Of a DNA stretch of 64,000 bases, positions 34,213 to 45,824 are shown in pieces; the stretch's first letter is position 1, and every line of letters begins with the position of its first letter. Below the pieces are notes generated by a model that was not told the DNA's origin, did no database searches, and worked only from the letters and a program-made list of their open reading frames with translations. This stretch comes from Rhinopithecus roxellana (Eukaryota; Chordata; Mammalia; Primates; Cercopithecidae). The position numbers and the translations under genes are program-made. The DNA is taken from assembly GCF_007565055.1 (NCBI RefSeq), contig NC_044570.1:11543023-11607022 (forward strand). The letters run 5' to 3'.

Positions 34213-34926
34213 AAAACTCAGGATTGATTTATAACAACAGGCAGTTGCCAAAAAGCATGGTTCCTTTTAAAAGGTCTGACTCCATGCTCAAAGGACAAAG
34301 TGATCAGGTTAAAAAGGTTTTAACTAGGCTTGCAACAATCATTTAATTTTATATAAAATTACAATAAAGCTAATTGGGACAAGCTGTGGTTGTGAAAAGC
34401 CATCAAAACCCAACAAACATGGAAATGGAAAAACTAAACTACAATTAACCAGCAGGTAGATATATAGATATAGACTATGAATATACACCATGTTTCACTG
34501 TTTTGTTGATTAATTGGGCATCAATTAATCATTTTCTTTTAATTTTTGAAAGTTATTCTATATAATTCAAGAATTATTCCCATTGCATCTTCCAGTTCTC
34601 CCTACTAGATGCAGTGGTCTCCTAGACCCATTTGCACTGGTTCATGAGAGTTAATCTCTTGAATTTCAGAATTTTTAACAATGCCATAGTTAAACACAGT
34701 CTCCATTAAAAATTTAATTTTACAATCTTAAAAATAGATACATTATTTTAAAAGGTAATTCATGCTCAAAAGTCATTACTAATTATTATGCTTCATTTTA
34801 CTATTATCTATACTCTTGAGGTTATTTAAGTCTATTACATCTTCACTGTGGAAACTCAATAAAATCCTATACTAATGCACATCTCTTTGCATGTCCGTGT
34901 TCTGGGATTTCACTTTGCTGAAAATC
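34213..34926. other. No recognised feature
   Basis: AT-rich flanking DNA to the right of the L1. No gene, and no confident repeat. Confidence 0.5.
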
Positions 34927-35230
34927 TTTTTGTTTTTTGTTTGCTTGAGACAAGGTCTCATTCCAGTGCCCAGGCTGAAGTACAGTGGTGCCATCATGGC
35001 TCACTGGAGACTTGAAATCCTGGGCCCAAGTGATTCTCCTGCCTCAGCCTCCACAGTAGCTGGGAGTATAGTTATGCACCTCCACACCCAGGTAATTTTT
35101 TGTATTTTTGGTAGATACAGAGTCTCACTACGTTGCCCAGGCTGGTCTAGAACTCCTGCATTCAAGTGATACTTCTGTCTCGGCCTCCCAGATTGTTGGG
35201 TTTACAAGTATGAGCCACTGTGCCTGGCCC
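34927..35230 (-). mobile_element. Alu
   Basis: Reverse-complement Alu, with a TTTTG-type tail at left and 'gccactgtgcctggccc' at right. Confidence 0.93.
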
Positions 35231-35758
35231 CATCCCCTCTTTCTGAACAAATTAACATACTGAGCACCGTACTGAGTATATCCACCTCAGTAAACTCTTT
35301 CATACTTACTTTTAGTGAATAGCTATTGATGCTATTTGAAGAAATAGTGACATTTTATACTTTGTAGGTTGTCATAGATTCTGTGCCTCATAGAAATACT
35401 TATTAGCTTATTGTTCATCATCCCACCACCACCTCTGGGGAGACTATTTACACATATTTTTAAAATTTGCCCCCACTATGTGATTTTCACACTGCAGATA
35501 GATCTGTTTTTGCTTGTATACACTACGTAAACCTTTATACATAAAAGACTAGCTTTTTGGCTCCTCAAGGACCATTTATTACTCCATAAAGGGTGACATC
35601 ACCCTGTCAAGAAGGAAAGTCTAATAGTTTAACAACACTATTTGCTGTTGTTATTACTCATTCCTTGTTAGCTAAGCCATAACCCGTGAAACTCTTCTTC
35701 AGTATTTTGCTCATGTCTTTTGCTGTATCTGCTTCTGGATAGAAAAAACAAAATCCTT
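35231..35758. other. No recognised feature
   Basis: Unrecognised DNA between two Alus. Confidence 0.45.
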
Positions 35759-36040
35759 GGCCAGGCACAGTGGTTCACACCTGTAAACTAAGCACTTTGG
35801 AAGGCCGAGGCAGGAGGATCACCTGAGGCCAGGAGTTTGAGACCAGCCTGGCCAACATGGTGAAAACCAAAAAATACAAAAAGTTAGCCAGGCATGGTGG
35901 TGCTCACCTGTAGTCCCAGCTGCTTGGGAGGCTGAAGCAGGGGAATGACTTGAACTTGGGAGGGAGAGATTGCAGTGAGCTGAGATCACACCATTGCACT
36001 CCAACCTGGGTGACAGGGTGAGACTTCCTCTCAAAAAAAA
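35759..36040 (+). mobile_element. Alu
   Basis: Starts 'ggccaggcacagtggttcac' and ends 'ctgggtgacagggtgagact' with a short A-tail. A small deletion is present in the left-arm A-rich region. Confidence 0.94.
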
Positions 36041-36065
36041 TTCTTTACAGTCCTACCCACAGCAT

Positions 36066-36599
36066 TGTGTCCAGAATTTATTCCTTCTGGTGGGTTCTTG
36101 GTCTCACTGACTTCAGGAATGAAACTGCGGACCATCTTGGTGAGTGTTACAGTTCTTAAAGACAGTGTGTCAGGAGTTTTTTCCTTCAGATGTTCAGATG
36201 TGTCCGGAGTTTCTTCGTGTCCTGTGAGTTCGTGATCTCGTTGACCTTATGAATGAAGCCAGAGACTCTCACAGAGAGTGTTACAGCTCATAAAGCTAGT
36301 GTGGACCATAGAGTAAGCAGCACCAAGACTTATTGTGAAGAAGGATATAAATCTACCACACAGTGGGAGCTGACCCCAGTGGGTTGCTGCCATGCTGCAG
36401 GTGGCCAGCTTTTATTCCTTTATTTGGCCCCACCCAAATCCTGCTGATTGGCCCATTTACAGAGTGCTGATAGGTGTGTTTTTACAGAGTGCTGATTGGT
36501 GTGTTTACAATTCTTTAGCTAGACACAGAGCGCTGATTAGTGCATTTACAATCCTTTAGTCCCCGTGGAACCCAGAAGGTCAGAGGGCTTCACCTCTCA
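36066..36599 (-). mobile_element. Solo LTR12-type LTR (HERV-9) with 4-bp duplication
   Basis: On the minus strand it starts TGAGAGGTGAAGCC at 36599 and ends with TGGACACA at 36066. It contains repeated CCAATCAGCA-type boxes (plus-strand 'tgctgattgg' near 36440-36500), 'aataaaagctggcca', and the CTGTAACACTCAC repeats. GCAT flanks both sides (36062-36065 and 36600-36603). No internal HERV-9 sequence adjoins. LTR12 elements commonly act as promoters. Whether this one does is unknown. Confidence 0.9.
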
Positions 36600-36717
36600 G
36601 CATTGTTATCTACATAATTCAAGACATGCTAAACAGACTCTCTGAGCCTCACTTTTCTTAAATGTGTTATGGAGAGATCAAAGACCATCTTCCCCCACTT
36701 ATTGAAAATATGCCCAA

Positions 36718-36988
36718 TGGCTCAAGCCAGTAATCCCAGCACTTTGGGAGGCCGAGAAGGGCTGATTACGAGGTCAGGAGATCAAGACCATCCTGGCCAA
36801 CACGGTGAAACCCCATCCCTACTAAAAAATACAAAAAACTAGCCGGGCGAGGTAGCGGGCGCCTATAGTCCCAGTTACTCAGGAGGCTGAGGCAGGAGCA
36901 TGGCGGGAACCTGGGAGGCGGAGCTTGCAGTGAGCTGAGATCCAGCCACTGCACCCCAGCCTGGGCGACAGAGCAGGACTCTGTCTCA
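36718..36988 (+). mobile_element. AluY, Old World monkey (AluYR-type) signature
   Basis: The element lacks the first few Alu bases. Diagnostic text: 'actagccgggcgagg' after the middle A-run, and 'gagatccagccactgca' in the right arm, where most primate Alus read 'gagatcgcgccactgca'. Few other changes, so it is a young copy. The tail is an AAAT microsatellite. Confidence 0.9.
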
Positions 36989-36989
36989 A

Positions 36990-37028
<39 letters not shown>

Positions 37029-37050
37029 ATATAAATAAATAAATAAAAAA
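36989..37050. repeat. (AAAT)n microsatellite, Alu tail
   Basis: About 15 AAAT units with one AT interruption near 37030, continuing the Alu tail. Confidence 0.96.
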
Positions 37051-37387
37051 TCAGGAAGAGGTTGCATGTGTAATACTCAACCCCATTCTCTGATTATAAA
37101 CATTAAATATTTTCCACATTCTGGTTTAATCAGTTTCATTTTAGTAGATGAGAGAATCTTAAATACTGTTTATAAACTCAATCCTGTGTAGACCAGATAA
37201 AAATATCTATCTTTGTATCAATAGTTTGCTCTCTCTGAGTGTGTGTGTGTGTGTATGTCTGTGTGTGCATATGTCTCTCCATGAATCTGCCTGTCTCTTT
37301 TTACTTTGTCTTTTTTCTGCTTCCTTTCTCACCTCATTTCCTTCCCTTTAGTAAAATAGTAAGTGGGCTTAAAATACCTGGACTACT
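37051..37387. other. No gene; short TG tract
   Basis: Contains a short (TG)n at about 37239-37268. The rest is unrecognised. Confidence 0.5.
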
Positions 37388-37685
37388 GGATCAGTAGGTG
37401 GTTCACACCTATTATCACAGCACATTCAAAGGCCAAGTGGATAGATTGCTTGAGCCTAGGAGTTTGAGACCACCCTGGCCAACATGGTGAAACCCTGTCT
37501 CTACAAAGAATACCAAAAGAATTAGCTGGGCTTTGTGGCATAAGACTGGATTCTCAGCTACTGGGGAGGTTAAGGCAGGAGAATCACTTGAGCCTGGTGG
37601 GGGTGGCAGTTGCAGTGAGTCCAGACCATGCCACTGCACCCAGCCTGTCTGAGAGAGGGATACTCTGTCTCAAACAAAACAAAAC
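37388..37685 (+). mobile_element. Alu
   Basis: Diverged Alu from 'ggatcagtaggtggttcaca' to 'gatactctgtctcaaac', with an AAAAC tail. Confidence 0.9.
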
Positions 37686-38287
37686 AATATAACAACAATA
37701 AAAATACCTAGAGTACCAGAAAAAAAAAAAAAAAAAGCCAAAAATTGGAAACAGTGAAAGAAAAGCCCTGTGGATAACAGGCTGCTTCAAGACAGGCTGA
37801 AGGAAACATTTGTTGCTCTAGGAGTCCTCTACCAGGGTAATTTAGCTTCCAAACCAATGCAGTGTGTTTGACCTCCACAGTAAATGAAAAGTGCATGTAT
37901 TTAATTAAGAAAATGGTGGCTTGAAGGAAGCTAGATCATGGAGGAATGAGGCATTGGACAGAAGATATCTTTGCTTCTCTGACAAGGCAGGTGTGGTGCA
38001 AAGCAATTGATCTCCAGAAAGGCCCAGCGTCTACAGCCCAGGGAACTTTGCAATGAAGTATTTCCCCATCTTATTTGGTGATTTAAAGGGCCAGCAAAGG
38101 GAAGATCAGAAGTATTGTGAGTTGCCAGTCATTGCCTAGATTTTGCGTTGGTTTTCTGTTCGTATAGAACAGACAAATTAAAGTGGAAAATTCCTCCAGG
38201 GGCAAGCTCTCTAAAGTGTCAGAATCACTCTCCCTAAGCTGTGGAGAACTAGCCAGATGGGGACGATTAGGGGAAATTCAAACTCAG

Positions 38288-38288
<1 letters not shown>
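37686..38288. other. No recognised feature
   Basis: Includes an A-run near 37720-37736. Otherwise unrecognised, with no supported gene. Confidence 0.45.

Positions 38289-38334
<46 letters not shown>
38289..38334. repeat. (GT)n microsatellite
   Basis: About 23 uninterrupted GT units. Confidence 0.97.
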
Positions 38335-38336
<2 letters not shown>

Positions 38337-38369
38337 TTCAGAGGTTTCACCTATATATAAAAATAAATG

Positions 38370-38618
38370 TGCCAGGTGTGGTGGCTCATGATTATAGTCT
38401 CAGCACTTTGGGAGTCTAAGGTGGGAGGATCACTTGAGGTCAGGTGTTTGAGACCAGCCTGGCCAACAAAGTGAAACCCTAGAAATACAAGTGTAGTGGT
38501 GGTGCACGCTCGCAATACCAACTAATTGGGAGGCTGAGGCAGAAGAATCGCCTCAGTGGTGCAAACCTGGGAGGTGGGGGTTGCAGTGAGCTGAGATTGT
38601 GCCACTATCACAAACAAA
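38370..38618 (+). mobile_element. Alu, 3' end missing
   Basis: Starts 'gccaggtgtggtggctcatg' and stops after 'gagattgtgccactatca', without the last part of the right arm. An opposite-strand Alu follows about 40 bases later. Confidence 0.92.
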
Positions 38619-38657
38619 TGAAGATAGTTTAAAAGAGAGTTATAAAAATCATGAAAT

Positions 38658-38973
38658 CTTTTTTTGTTTCTTTGTTTGTTAGAGAAGGAGTTTCACTCTT
38701 GTCATCCAGGCTGGAGTGCAATGAATGGCACAATCTCAGCTCATTGCAACCTCCTCTTTCTGGGTTCAAGTGATTCCTCTGCCACAGCCTCCTGAGTAGC
38801 CAGAATTACAGTGCCTGCCACACCAGGCTACTTTTTTTTTTTTTTTTTTTTTTGGTGGAAACGGGGTTTTACTGTGTTGGCCAGGCGGGTCTTGAATTCC
38901 TAACCTCGTCATCCCAAAGTGCTCGGCCTCCCAAAGTGCTGAGATTATAGGAATGAGTGATTGTTCCCAGCCA
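38658..38973 (-). mobile_element. Alu with T-run in the middle link
   Basis: Reverse-complement Alu with a T-run of about 22 at 38832-38853 in the link region. A small duplication ('cccaaagtgct' twice near 38915-38940) is visible near its right end. Confidence 0.92.
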
Positions 38974-39467
38974 AAATCATGATCTCTTTTAAATACACAT
39001 AATGCAATACTTGATACTTTCAGCATATAAAAGAAAATACAGTGATTGCGTATATCCAAAAGAATCTCATGTTGGGGCCCTGCTATTTTTGATGGTGAAG
39101 CCATTGATGCATGAATTTCTCATCCCTGGATCTCCTTCCTCATACTACCTCCTCTTCTTGAGTCTGGAAGCATGGCCATCCGGTGATGCCAGGAAGCTGA
39201 TCAGGAGGGTGCTGTCCTGGGAGAGGCAGCCTCTTGTGCAACCCTGAATACAACAATGGTTCTCACAGAGGCTGAGAGGTCTCAGGTCAATGAAGGGCTT
39301 CTCAAAAGAAAAATGAGAGAAAGCCTGAAGTATATGAAGCGCAGCCTACAGGTCCCTCACGGGAAGCAGAAGAATTCCCTACTTTTTACAATACTTGCTT
39401 GTCATTGCCCAGTCCTGACCCAGGCGAGAAAATGTGGTTGGAGGGGTGAGGGTTGTGGGATGGAGGG
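38974..39467. other. No recognised feature
   Basis: Unrecognised DNA. A 119-codon frame at 39256-39615 runs into the microsatellite and is not supported as a gene. Confidence 0.45.
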
Positions 39468-39529
<62 letters not shown>

Positions 39530-39540
39530 AAGAGAGGAAA
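39468..39540. repeat. (GT)n followed by (GA)n microsatellite
   Basis: About 15 GT units, then about 20 GA/GAAA units. Confidence 0.97.
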
Positions 39541-40239
39541 GGATACAGAAATTACTTTTTTCTGAGTGTTATGAAACACATTTCCAATTTGAATAAAAAT
39601 ATAATCTATAAATGATTTTATTTTCCTTAAGTTGGTCAACTTGAAACAAAGATTTCTTGATAGTCTTGTATATCCTATGTGCTAGAGACTGCTATATAGA
39701 TATTTATCCCCATTCACTGTTAAAGGCTGCTTTACCATCAGGGGTCTAAGAACAGAATGGCTTAATTTTGCTAGTTGTTGGTGCCAGTAATTTAAAAATG
39801 ATAATGATATGTGTAGAAACTATGTTTACCTGGGACTTCCATCCATTCCCTTTGTTAATAAAAAGCATGTTACTTCATTTAATACCAGAAGGCCAATGAC
39901 ATTAAGATTTTCATTAGATCTCATGTGCTAAATGACTTCACTGTGGTATACATAAGACAAGAATCTCAACACTCAAGAAAAGAAAGGCATAACGTAAACG
40001 GAAAGATGTGGTTACATTCACTGCGCCCAGTACGTTTCCATTGATTTTTCTGAGTAACCAGAGCAGTGTACAAAATGAAAGTGAAACGAAGAAAGTGAAG
40101 GCAAATTCTACTGTTATGCAAAATACGTGAAGGGAAAACAAGATTATAGATGTGTTGATTACCACTGAACTGCACACTTAACAATGGCAAAGACAGTAAG
40201 TCATATATCTGTATTTTACCTCAATTTAAAAAATAAATT
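39541..40239. other. No recognised feature
   Basis: Unrecognised AT-leaning DNA. Short open frames on the minus strand near 39938-40190 have no recognisable similarity. Confidence 0.45.
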
Positions 40240-40548
40240 AGCTGAGCATAGTGACTCATACCTGTAATTATGGCAATTTGGGAGGCCAAGGCAGTTGGAT
40301 CACTTGAGGTCAGGAGTTTGAGACCAGCTGAGCCAACATGGTAAAACCTAGCCTCTACTGAAAATACAAAAATAGCTGGGCATGGTGGCATGTGCTTGTA
40401 TTCTCACCTACTCAGAAGCCTGAGGAAGAAGAATCACTTGTACTTGGGAGGTGGCAGAGGTTGCAGCGAGTAGAAACTGCACCACTGACTGCACTGCAGC
40501 CTAGGCAACAGAGAAAGGCCCTGTCTCAAAAAACAAACAAACAAATAT
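40240..40548 (+). mobile_element. Alu, diverged
   Basis: From 'tagctgagcatagtgactca' to 'gccctgtctcaaaaaac', with an AAAC tail. A short duplicated stretch occurs in the right arm ('gcaccactgactgcactgca'). Confidence 0.9.
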
Positions 40549-40904
40549 TTTTAAAGCAAGACATTAGAGATAGACATGGAAAAGAAACCCACAGTGTGAT
40601 GGACGGACACCCCCAGCAGTGCCCCCACACATACACTCTGTGCATGTCATTACAAGTAGGGCAATTAGGTGCTGTTAGAAATTTAAGGTGCTTTAGAGTA
40701 GGAAGATAGGATGACGAATTTTTCTGAGTAAGGGATTTTTGGAGAAATGGAAGAGTCAAAGGAAATTGCACTGATCCTGCCTTGAAGAAGATTTGGGGGA
40801 CTATACATCAGTCCACAAAGAGGAAGGCACCTCCTGTGGAAGGAACATGAAACACCATAGTCAGCAACTAGCAGTATGTTATCAGCCAACACCTACTCGT
40901 TTAG
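40549..40904. other. No recognised feature
   Basis: Unrecognised DNA before the MER5-like copy. Confidence 0.45.
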
Positions 40905-41085
40905 CAGTGGTTCTCAGCCAGGAAACTCAGCACTCCCTCTTTCCTCCACCAGGAGTATTTGCAAATATACAAAAGGTGTTTGCTTGTCAAAATGACTGGG
41001 GAGCCTACTGCAATTATGACTTAGGTGCCAACAATGGTAAACATTCTAAAAGGCACTGGAGTCAGACATATCACAGAGATTCAAA
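40905..41085 (+). mobile_element. MER5-like hAT-Charlie relic, diverged
   Basis: Begins with the MER5 terminal repeat 'cagtggttctcagcc' and continues with 'tgcttgtcaaaatgactggg' and 'aaggcactggagtcagac', which follow MER5A loosely. Confidence 0.55.
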
Positions 41086-41217
41086 ATGACAGGGGAAGGT
41101 AGTGAGAAGAATCACCTAGGGTGGCTTTCAAGTTTGTACAAATTGAAGAAGTGATTCCTTGTCTTTTTTTTTTTTTTTTTTTTTTTTTTGATGGTTTGTT
41201 TCTTTGTTGTTTTAGGA

Positions 41218-41438
41218 CAATGATTCTCAGTGACGGTGACTTTGTACCCCAAGACACACAAGCAATGTCTGCAGACAGTTTTTATTTAAACAACTGGGTG
41301 GGCCTGGGGAAATGATACTAACATCTAGTGGGTGGATACCAGGGATGCTGTTCAGCACCCTGAAATGCACAGGATATCCCTCTATGAAAAGAATTTTGGA
41401 GCCACAAATATCAATTGTGCTGAGTTTGAGAAACTCTG
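41218..41438 (+). mobile_element. MER5A hAT-Charlie element
   Basis: Terminal repeats 'caatgattctcag' and 'ttgagaaactctg' face each other. The inner text 'catctagtgggtggatacca' and 'gggatgctgttcagcaccct' matches MER5A. A T-run of about 24 (41166-41189) lies just outside its left end. Confidence 0.88.
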
Positions 41439-41991
41439 CTATACACTTTCCATATGTATGTAGTTTAAGAAATTTGAAGTTCCTGGAATGGCATAGTATT
41501 TCTAGACTCTCACAACCTGCTCGGCACAGTGCCTCTCAGATATTAGGAGGATGTGCTAGTCACGTGTTGATGTGGTGAATTGTAGAAAATCAAGACAATT
41601 GAAAGCAAACAATTTTCAGACACAGTGAAGAAAATCTATTGTGCTTGATGCAGAAACTACAGATTTTGTTGTCAAGTTTTTCCTCTTCCTAATTTGAACA
41701 TTTTTACTCTGGTTCAATTGTCTATGCTGTGTCTGAAAGAGCTGTTGCAGCAATCCTGTGAACTGTAAAATAGCTAGCGTATTTGTTCAACTTGATCAAT
41801 TTTTTTTTTTACTCTTTCCTGCTACTAAAGTTGTTTATTGTCATCTATGTCCATATCTATCCCTACATAGGTATTTGCATGCATACATAAATAATAATTT
41901 GTTACAACATAGTGGCTCCAAAAATACACATTTCATATGTCTTGGCTTCTGTGGTCAGAATTTGGAAAATAGTTGAATCCTCTGCATCAGG
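41439..41991. other. No recognised feature
   Basis: Unrecognised AT-leaning DNA. No supported gene. Confidence 0.45.
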
Positions 41992-42031
41992 TTTTTGTTT
42001 GTTTGTTTGTTTGTTTGTTTGTTTGTTTTTC
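41992..42031. repeat. (GTTT)n microsatellite
   Basis: About nine GTTT units. Confidence 0.95.
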
Positions 42032-42568
42032 TGCCATCAAGGTGCCAGCCAGGGCTCAGGTCTCATCTGAAGACTCCAGTGGGTAAGAACTCACTTTGAA
42101 GCTCACATCATTGTGGAGATAATTTGGCTTCTCATAGCCTGCTGACCTGAAGGCTTTAGTTTCTCAATGAGTGCTGGCCAAGGGCCAACATTAGTCCCAT
42201 AATATGTGGACTTTCTCAACATGAAAGTTTATCAGTACTTATTATTATCATTGGGGCACCCCAGCATGTGTGGGGCAGGCCTTAGCCATCCCATGCAGTA
42301 TTTGACATTCTCATTTAAAGCCATATACATTCCACATTGATCCTTTTGATGACAAAGATATTAAAATGAACAAAGACATTCTACAGTCATAATCACAAAA
42401 TGAGTGTTTTTTTTTTTCAAACATCAATTGGCAAGGAAGAAGGCTGGCTGGCAAGATGAAAGTCACAATCTATATAAAGTAACCATAAAAAGTGACATTA
42501 CTTAAATATTGAAGTATTGTATTGGTTAAATGCAAGTTAATCCAGTAGAGGATACATAAATACACAAA
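42032..42568. other. No recognised feature
   Basis: Unrecognised DNA up to the target-site duplication of the next Alu. Confidence 0.45.
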
Positions 42569-42582
42569 AGTATGTAACTTTT

Positions 42583-42874
42583 GTCTGGTGTGATGGCTTA
42601 AGCCTGTAATTGCAGCACTTTGGGAGGTTGAGATGGACAGATCACTTGAGGTAGTGAGTTCAAGACTAGCCTGGACAACATGGTGAAACCCTCTCTCTAT
42701 TAAAAATACAAAAATTAGCTGAGTGTGGTGGGATGCACCTGTAATCCCAGCTACTTGGGAGTCTGAGACATGAGAATCATTTGAACTCAGGAGGTAGAGG
42801 TTGCAGTAAGCTGATACCATGCCACTGCACTCCAGCGTGAGGGACAGAGGGAGACCACATTTAAAACAAAAAAT
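42583..42874 (+). mobile_element. Alu with target-site duplication
   Basis: Full-length Alu starting 'gtctggtgtgatggctta' and ending in an AAAC-rich tail. AGTATGTAA is found at 42569-42577 and 42875-42883. Confidence 0.93.
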
Positions 42875-42895
42875 AGTATGTAATGTGTGATACAT

Positions 42896-42896
<1 letters not shown>

Positions 42897-42934
<38 letters not shown>
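42897..42934. repeat. (CT)n microsatellite
   Basis: About 18 CT units, lying between two oppositely oriented Alus. Confidence 0.96.
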
Positions 42935-42938
<4 letters not shown>

Positions 42939-42977
42939 CTCTACATGTGTGTGACAGTGTGTGTATGCATATGTGTG

Positions 42978-43266
42978 TATTTTTAGAGTAAGTCTTGCTG
43001 TTGCCCAACCTGGAGTGCAGTGGTAGCACAATCATAGCTTGCTGCAGCCTTGAACTCCTGGACTCAGGCAATCCTCCTGCCTCAGTCTCCTGAGTGTCTG
43101 GTTCTACTGGTTTGCACCATTGCACCCATCTAACGTTTTAATCTTTTTAGAGATGGGGTCTCTCAGTATTGTCCAGGCTCTTCTCAAACTCTTGGCTTCA
43201 AGTGATCTTCCTGCCTCAACTTGCCAAAAGTGTTGGGATTACAGGCATGAGTCACCATGCCAGGAC
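42978..43266 (-). mobile_element. Alu, old (AluJ-like)
   Basis: Reverse-complement Alu ending 'catgagtcaccatgccagga'. Diverged. Confidence 0.9.
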
Positions 43267-43347
43267 TGTACTCCTGGGTTCCAGTGATTCTGTCCACTCA
43301 GCCTCCCAAGTAACTGGGATTACAGACACTTGCCACCAAGCTCAGCT

Positions 43348-43378
<31 letters not shown>

Positions 43379-43390
43379 GTATTTTTGAAT
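43267..43390 (-). mobile_element. Alu left-arm fragment with T-run
   Basis: Part of another minus-strand Alu: 'cagcctcccaagtaactggg' then a T-run of about 28 (43351-43378) and 'gtatttttgaat', where it breaks off. Confidence 0.85.
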
Positions 43391-43957
43391 CTTCCAGGGT
43401 GCTTAGATGAGACCCTGTACCTGGGAATGAATATTTTCAAATTGGGTTCCTGCAGCCACCTCAAAGACAGAAACCAGAGAATGGGCCAACACCCCCCTCT
43501 ATCAGCACACACACTTCATTTGCATCATCCATGCATGGCCTATTTCATAATTCCTAGATTCATGTTGTTGTGGAAAAATAAAGGTGACTTTCATTAAAAA
43601 ATAGCTGTATGCCCTTGCCATCTCCAATGTTATGTCTGCAAAGTTCATTTCATCTATTATTCGACTTTTATATTTTAAAAATTTAATATTTTATTATCTT
43701 AAGAACAACACTGGATTAACAGAAGAATTTTGAAGATGGTAAGACAGTCACTATATATAGCATCTAGGGTACACACCATCAACATAACATCACTATTGAT
43801 GATGACCTCGCCCACTTGTCTGAGGTAGTGTTTTCCAGGTGGCTCCATTGTGAAGTTATTCTATTGTCACTCTTTTCCAAACTGTAGGTGGAAAGTCACT
43901 ATGTCAGCCCGCACTTAAGGAATGCAGATTAATGTACCCCTCCATGAGGGTGGACAT
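43391..43957. other. No recognised feature
   Basis: Unrecognised DNA. No supported gene. Confidence 0.45.
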
Positions 43958-44374
43958 TGGTATTAGTGCATTCTTGCATTGGTATAAAGAAATGCTTGAG
44001 ATTGAGTAATTTATAAAGGAAAAAGGTTTAATTGGCTCTTTGTCCTGCAGGCTGTATGAGAAGCATGGCAGCATCTGCTTAGCTTCTCAGGAGTCCTCAG
44101 AAAACCTACAATCATGGTGGAAGGTGATGGGGAGGCTAGGTGTCTCACATGGCCAGCATGCGAGGAAGAGAGAGAGAGGGAGAAGGTGCCACACACTTTT
44201 AAAAAAACAGATCTTGTGAGAACTCACTCACTGTACAGTACCAAGAGAGGAAGGTGCTAAACCCTTCATAAGAAGTCTGTATCCATAATCCAATCACTTC
44301 AGGCCTCACTTCCAACACTGAGGATTATAATTCAACTTGATATTTGGGCAGGCACACAGATCCATGCCATATCA
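43958..44374 (-). mobile_element. MST/MLT1-type MaLR LTR
   Basis: On the minus strand it begins TGATATGGCATGG at 44374 and ends near 43958 with the reverse complement of 'tattagtgcattc'. It contains 'acaatcatggtggaaggtga' and 'gatcttgtgagaactcactc', as in MaLR solo LTRs. Confidence 0.85.
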
Positions 44375-44997
44375 CAATATCTGAATAAATTATTACCCCT
44401 CACAAATTATTTATATTATGAATCATTTGTGTATATCAATATTGAACTCATAAAATTTTTTTTTCTTTGGTTATAATACAATACTGCTTTATTTACTCAG
44501 CTCTCAAAGGAATGAAACAGTGGCCATTGGGAGCTCTTTTGGTTGGCTTTTCTGTCCCTTTGATATGATCCTATCATTGTATTTTGTTTGTCTTTGCTTT
44601 GTTAGTACATTTTTACTTTCTGTAACTACATGATGCTCTAGGCTCATCTTAGATATTTCCTGCCCGAGTCCTAGAATCATTTATTTCTGTATTAAATCCC
44701 TGGATTATTTTATTGGAGAATAGTATTAGCAACCAAAATCAGAGCATTAGGTGTATTTATGGGTACTTAGAAGACGTTGTGGCTTTTAGATTTCACCGAA
44801 TGTTTTTAATTATCATTATCATTTCATTATCAACATGTGCCAGGAAAAACACAGCATAATAGTAGCATGACTCTGGTTTTATGCATTTCATGTAGATTTT
44901 ATTCCTATAATATTGGCAAGTATCAACTAATAGCTAAATTTGAATAACTGATTAGCCAGTCTTTAATAATCTATGACAGGGTGTTAGATTAACTGCT
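44375..44997. other. No recognised feature
   Basis: Unrecognised AT-rich DNA between two MaLR LTRs of opposite orientation. It does not look like MaLR internal sequence. Confidence 0.45.
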
Positions 44998-45356
44998 TGA
45001 TATGTTTTGGCTGTGTTCCCAACCAAATGTCACCTTGAATTGTATCTCCCATAATTCCCACACATCATGGGAGGGACACCATGGGAGCTAATTGAATGGT
45101 GGTAGGTCATTCCCATGCTGTTCTTGTGATAGTGAATACGTTTCATAAGATCTAATGATTTTATAAAGTGGCATTCACCTAAACAAGCCCTCTTGCCCAT
45201 CCCATGTAAGAAGTGCCCTTGTTTTTCCTTCATCTTTTGTCATGATTGTGAGACCTCCCTAGCCATGAGGAACTGTTAGTCCATCAAACCTCTGTCCTTT
45301 ACACATTACCCAGTCTTGAGTATGTCTTTATTAGCAGCATGAGAACAGACAAATAG
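44998..45356 (+). mobile_element. THE1-type MaLR LTR
   Basis: Starts 'tgatatgttttggctgtgtt' and ends 'gcatgagaacagacaaata'. 'tcccataattcccacacatc' and 'tcatgattgtgagacctccc' are typical THE1 blocks. Confidence 0.88.
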
Positions 45357-45824
45357 ACTGGTTTTATAGGTACTAGATTCCCCCCAAATTATTGCAAATG
45401 ATTTTTTTTTTTCCAACAAAATGAACTAGATCTGGTTGAAGTGGCTACTTGGCATCAGAGTGATTATTTTTAAAATCCACTGTAATTAGTTTGGTTAAGG
45501 ATAAAATTCTAGCACTGTACTGCCAAGGTGTATTTATGCAGTTTTACTAAAGCCCAACAAGTGCAAGCAACAGAGAGAGTGATGAGTGGGCATTCTAATT
45601 GGTTTTCATGGCAATGAGAGAAAACCCATGTTAGGAGATGAAAAGTATATGGCTAACCCTAAGGACAAGCTCAGAAATTTGAAGTTAATTCTCAGTGAGT
45701 CACTGGAATGAGCCCAGAGACAAAATGTCTCAAAGGATGAAAAAGCATTGCAGTGCAGAAGGTGAGAAAAGCTGCTTTGGGGAAAGTTACAGTTATCCAA
45801 GAAGCTAGGCATAACTGCTGTGCT
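45357..45824. other. No recognised feature
   Basis: Unrecognised DNA. The minus-strand 130-codon frame (45998-45606) overlaps the following LTR relic and is not supported. Confidence 0.45.

Noticed and set aside
41150..41217. T-run as the tail of a processed pseudogene
   Set aside because: Only about 28 bases separate it from the MER5A end and no gene-derived body is visible.
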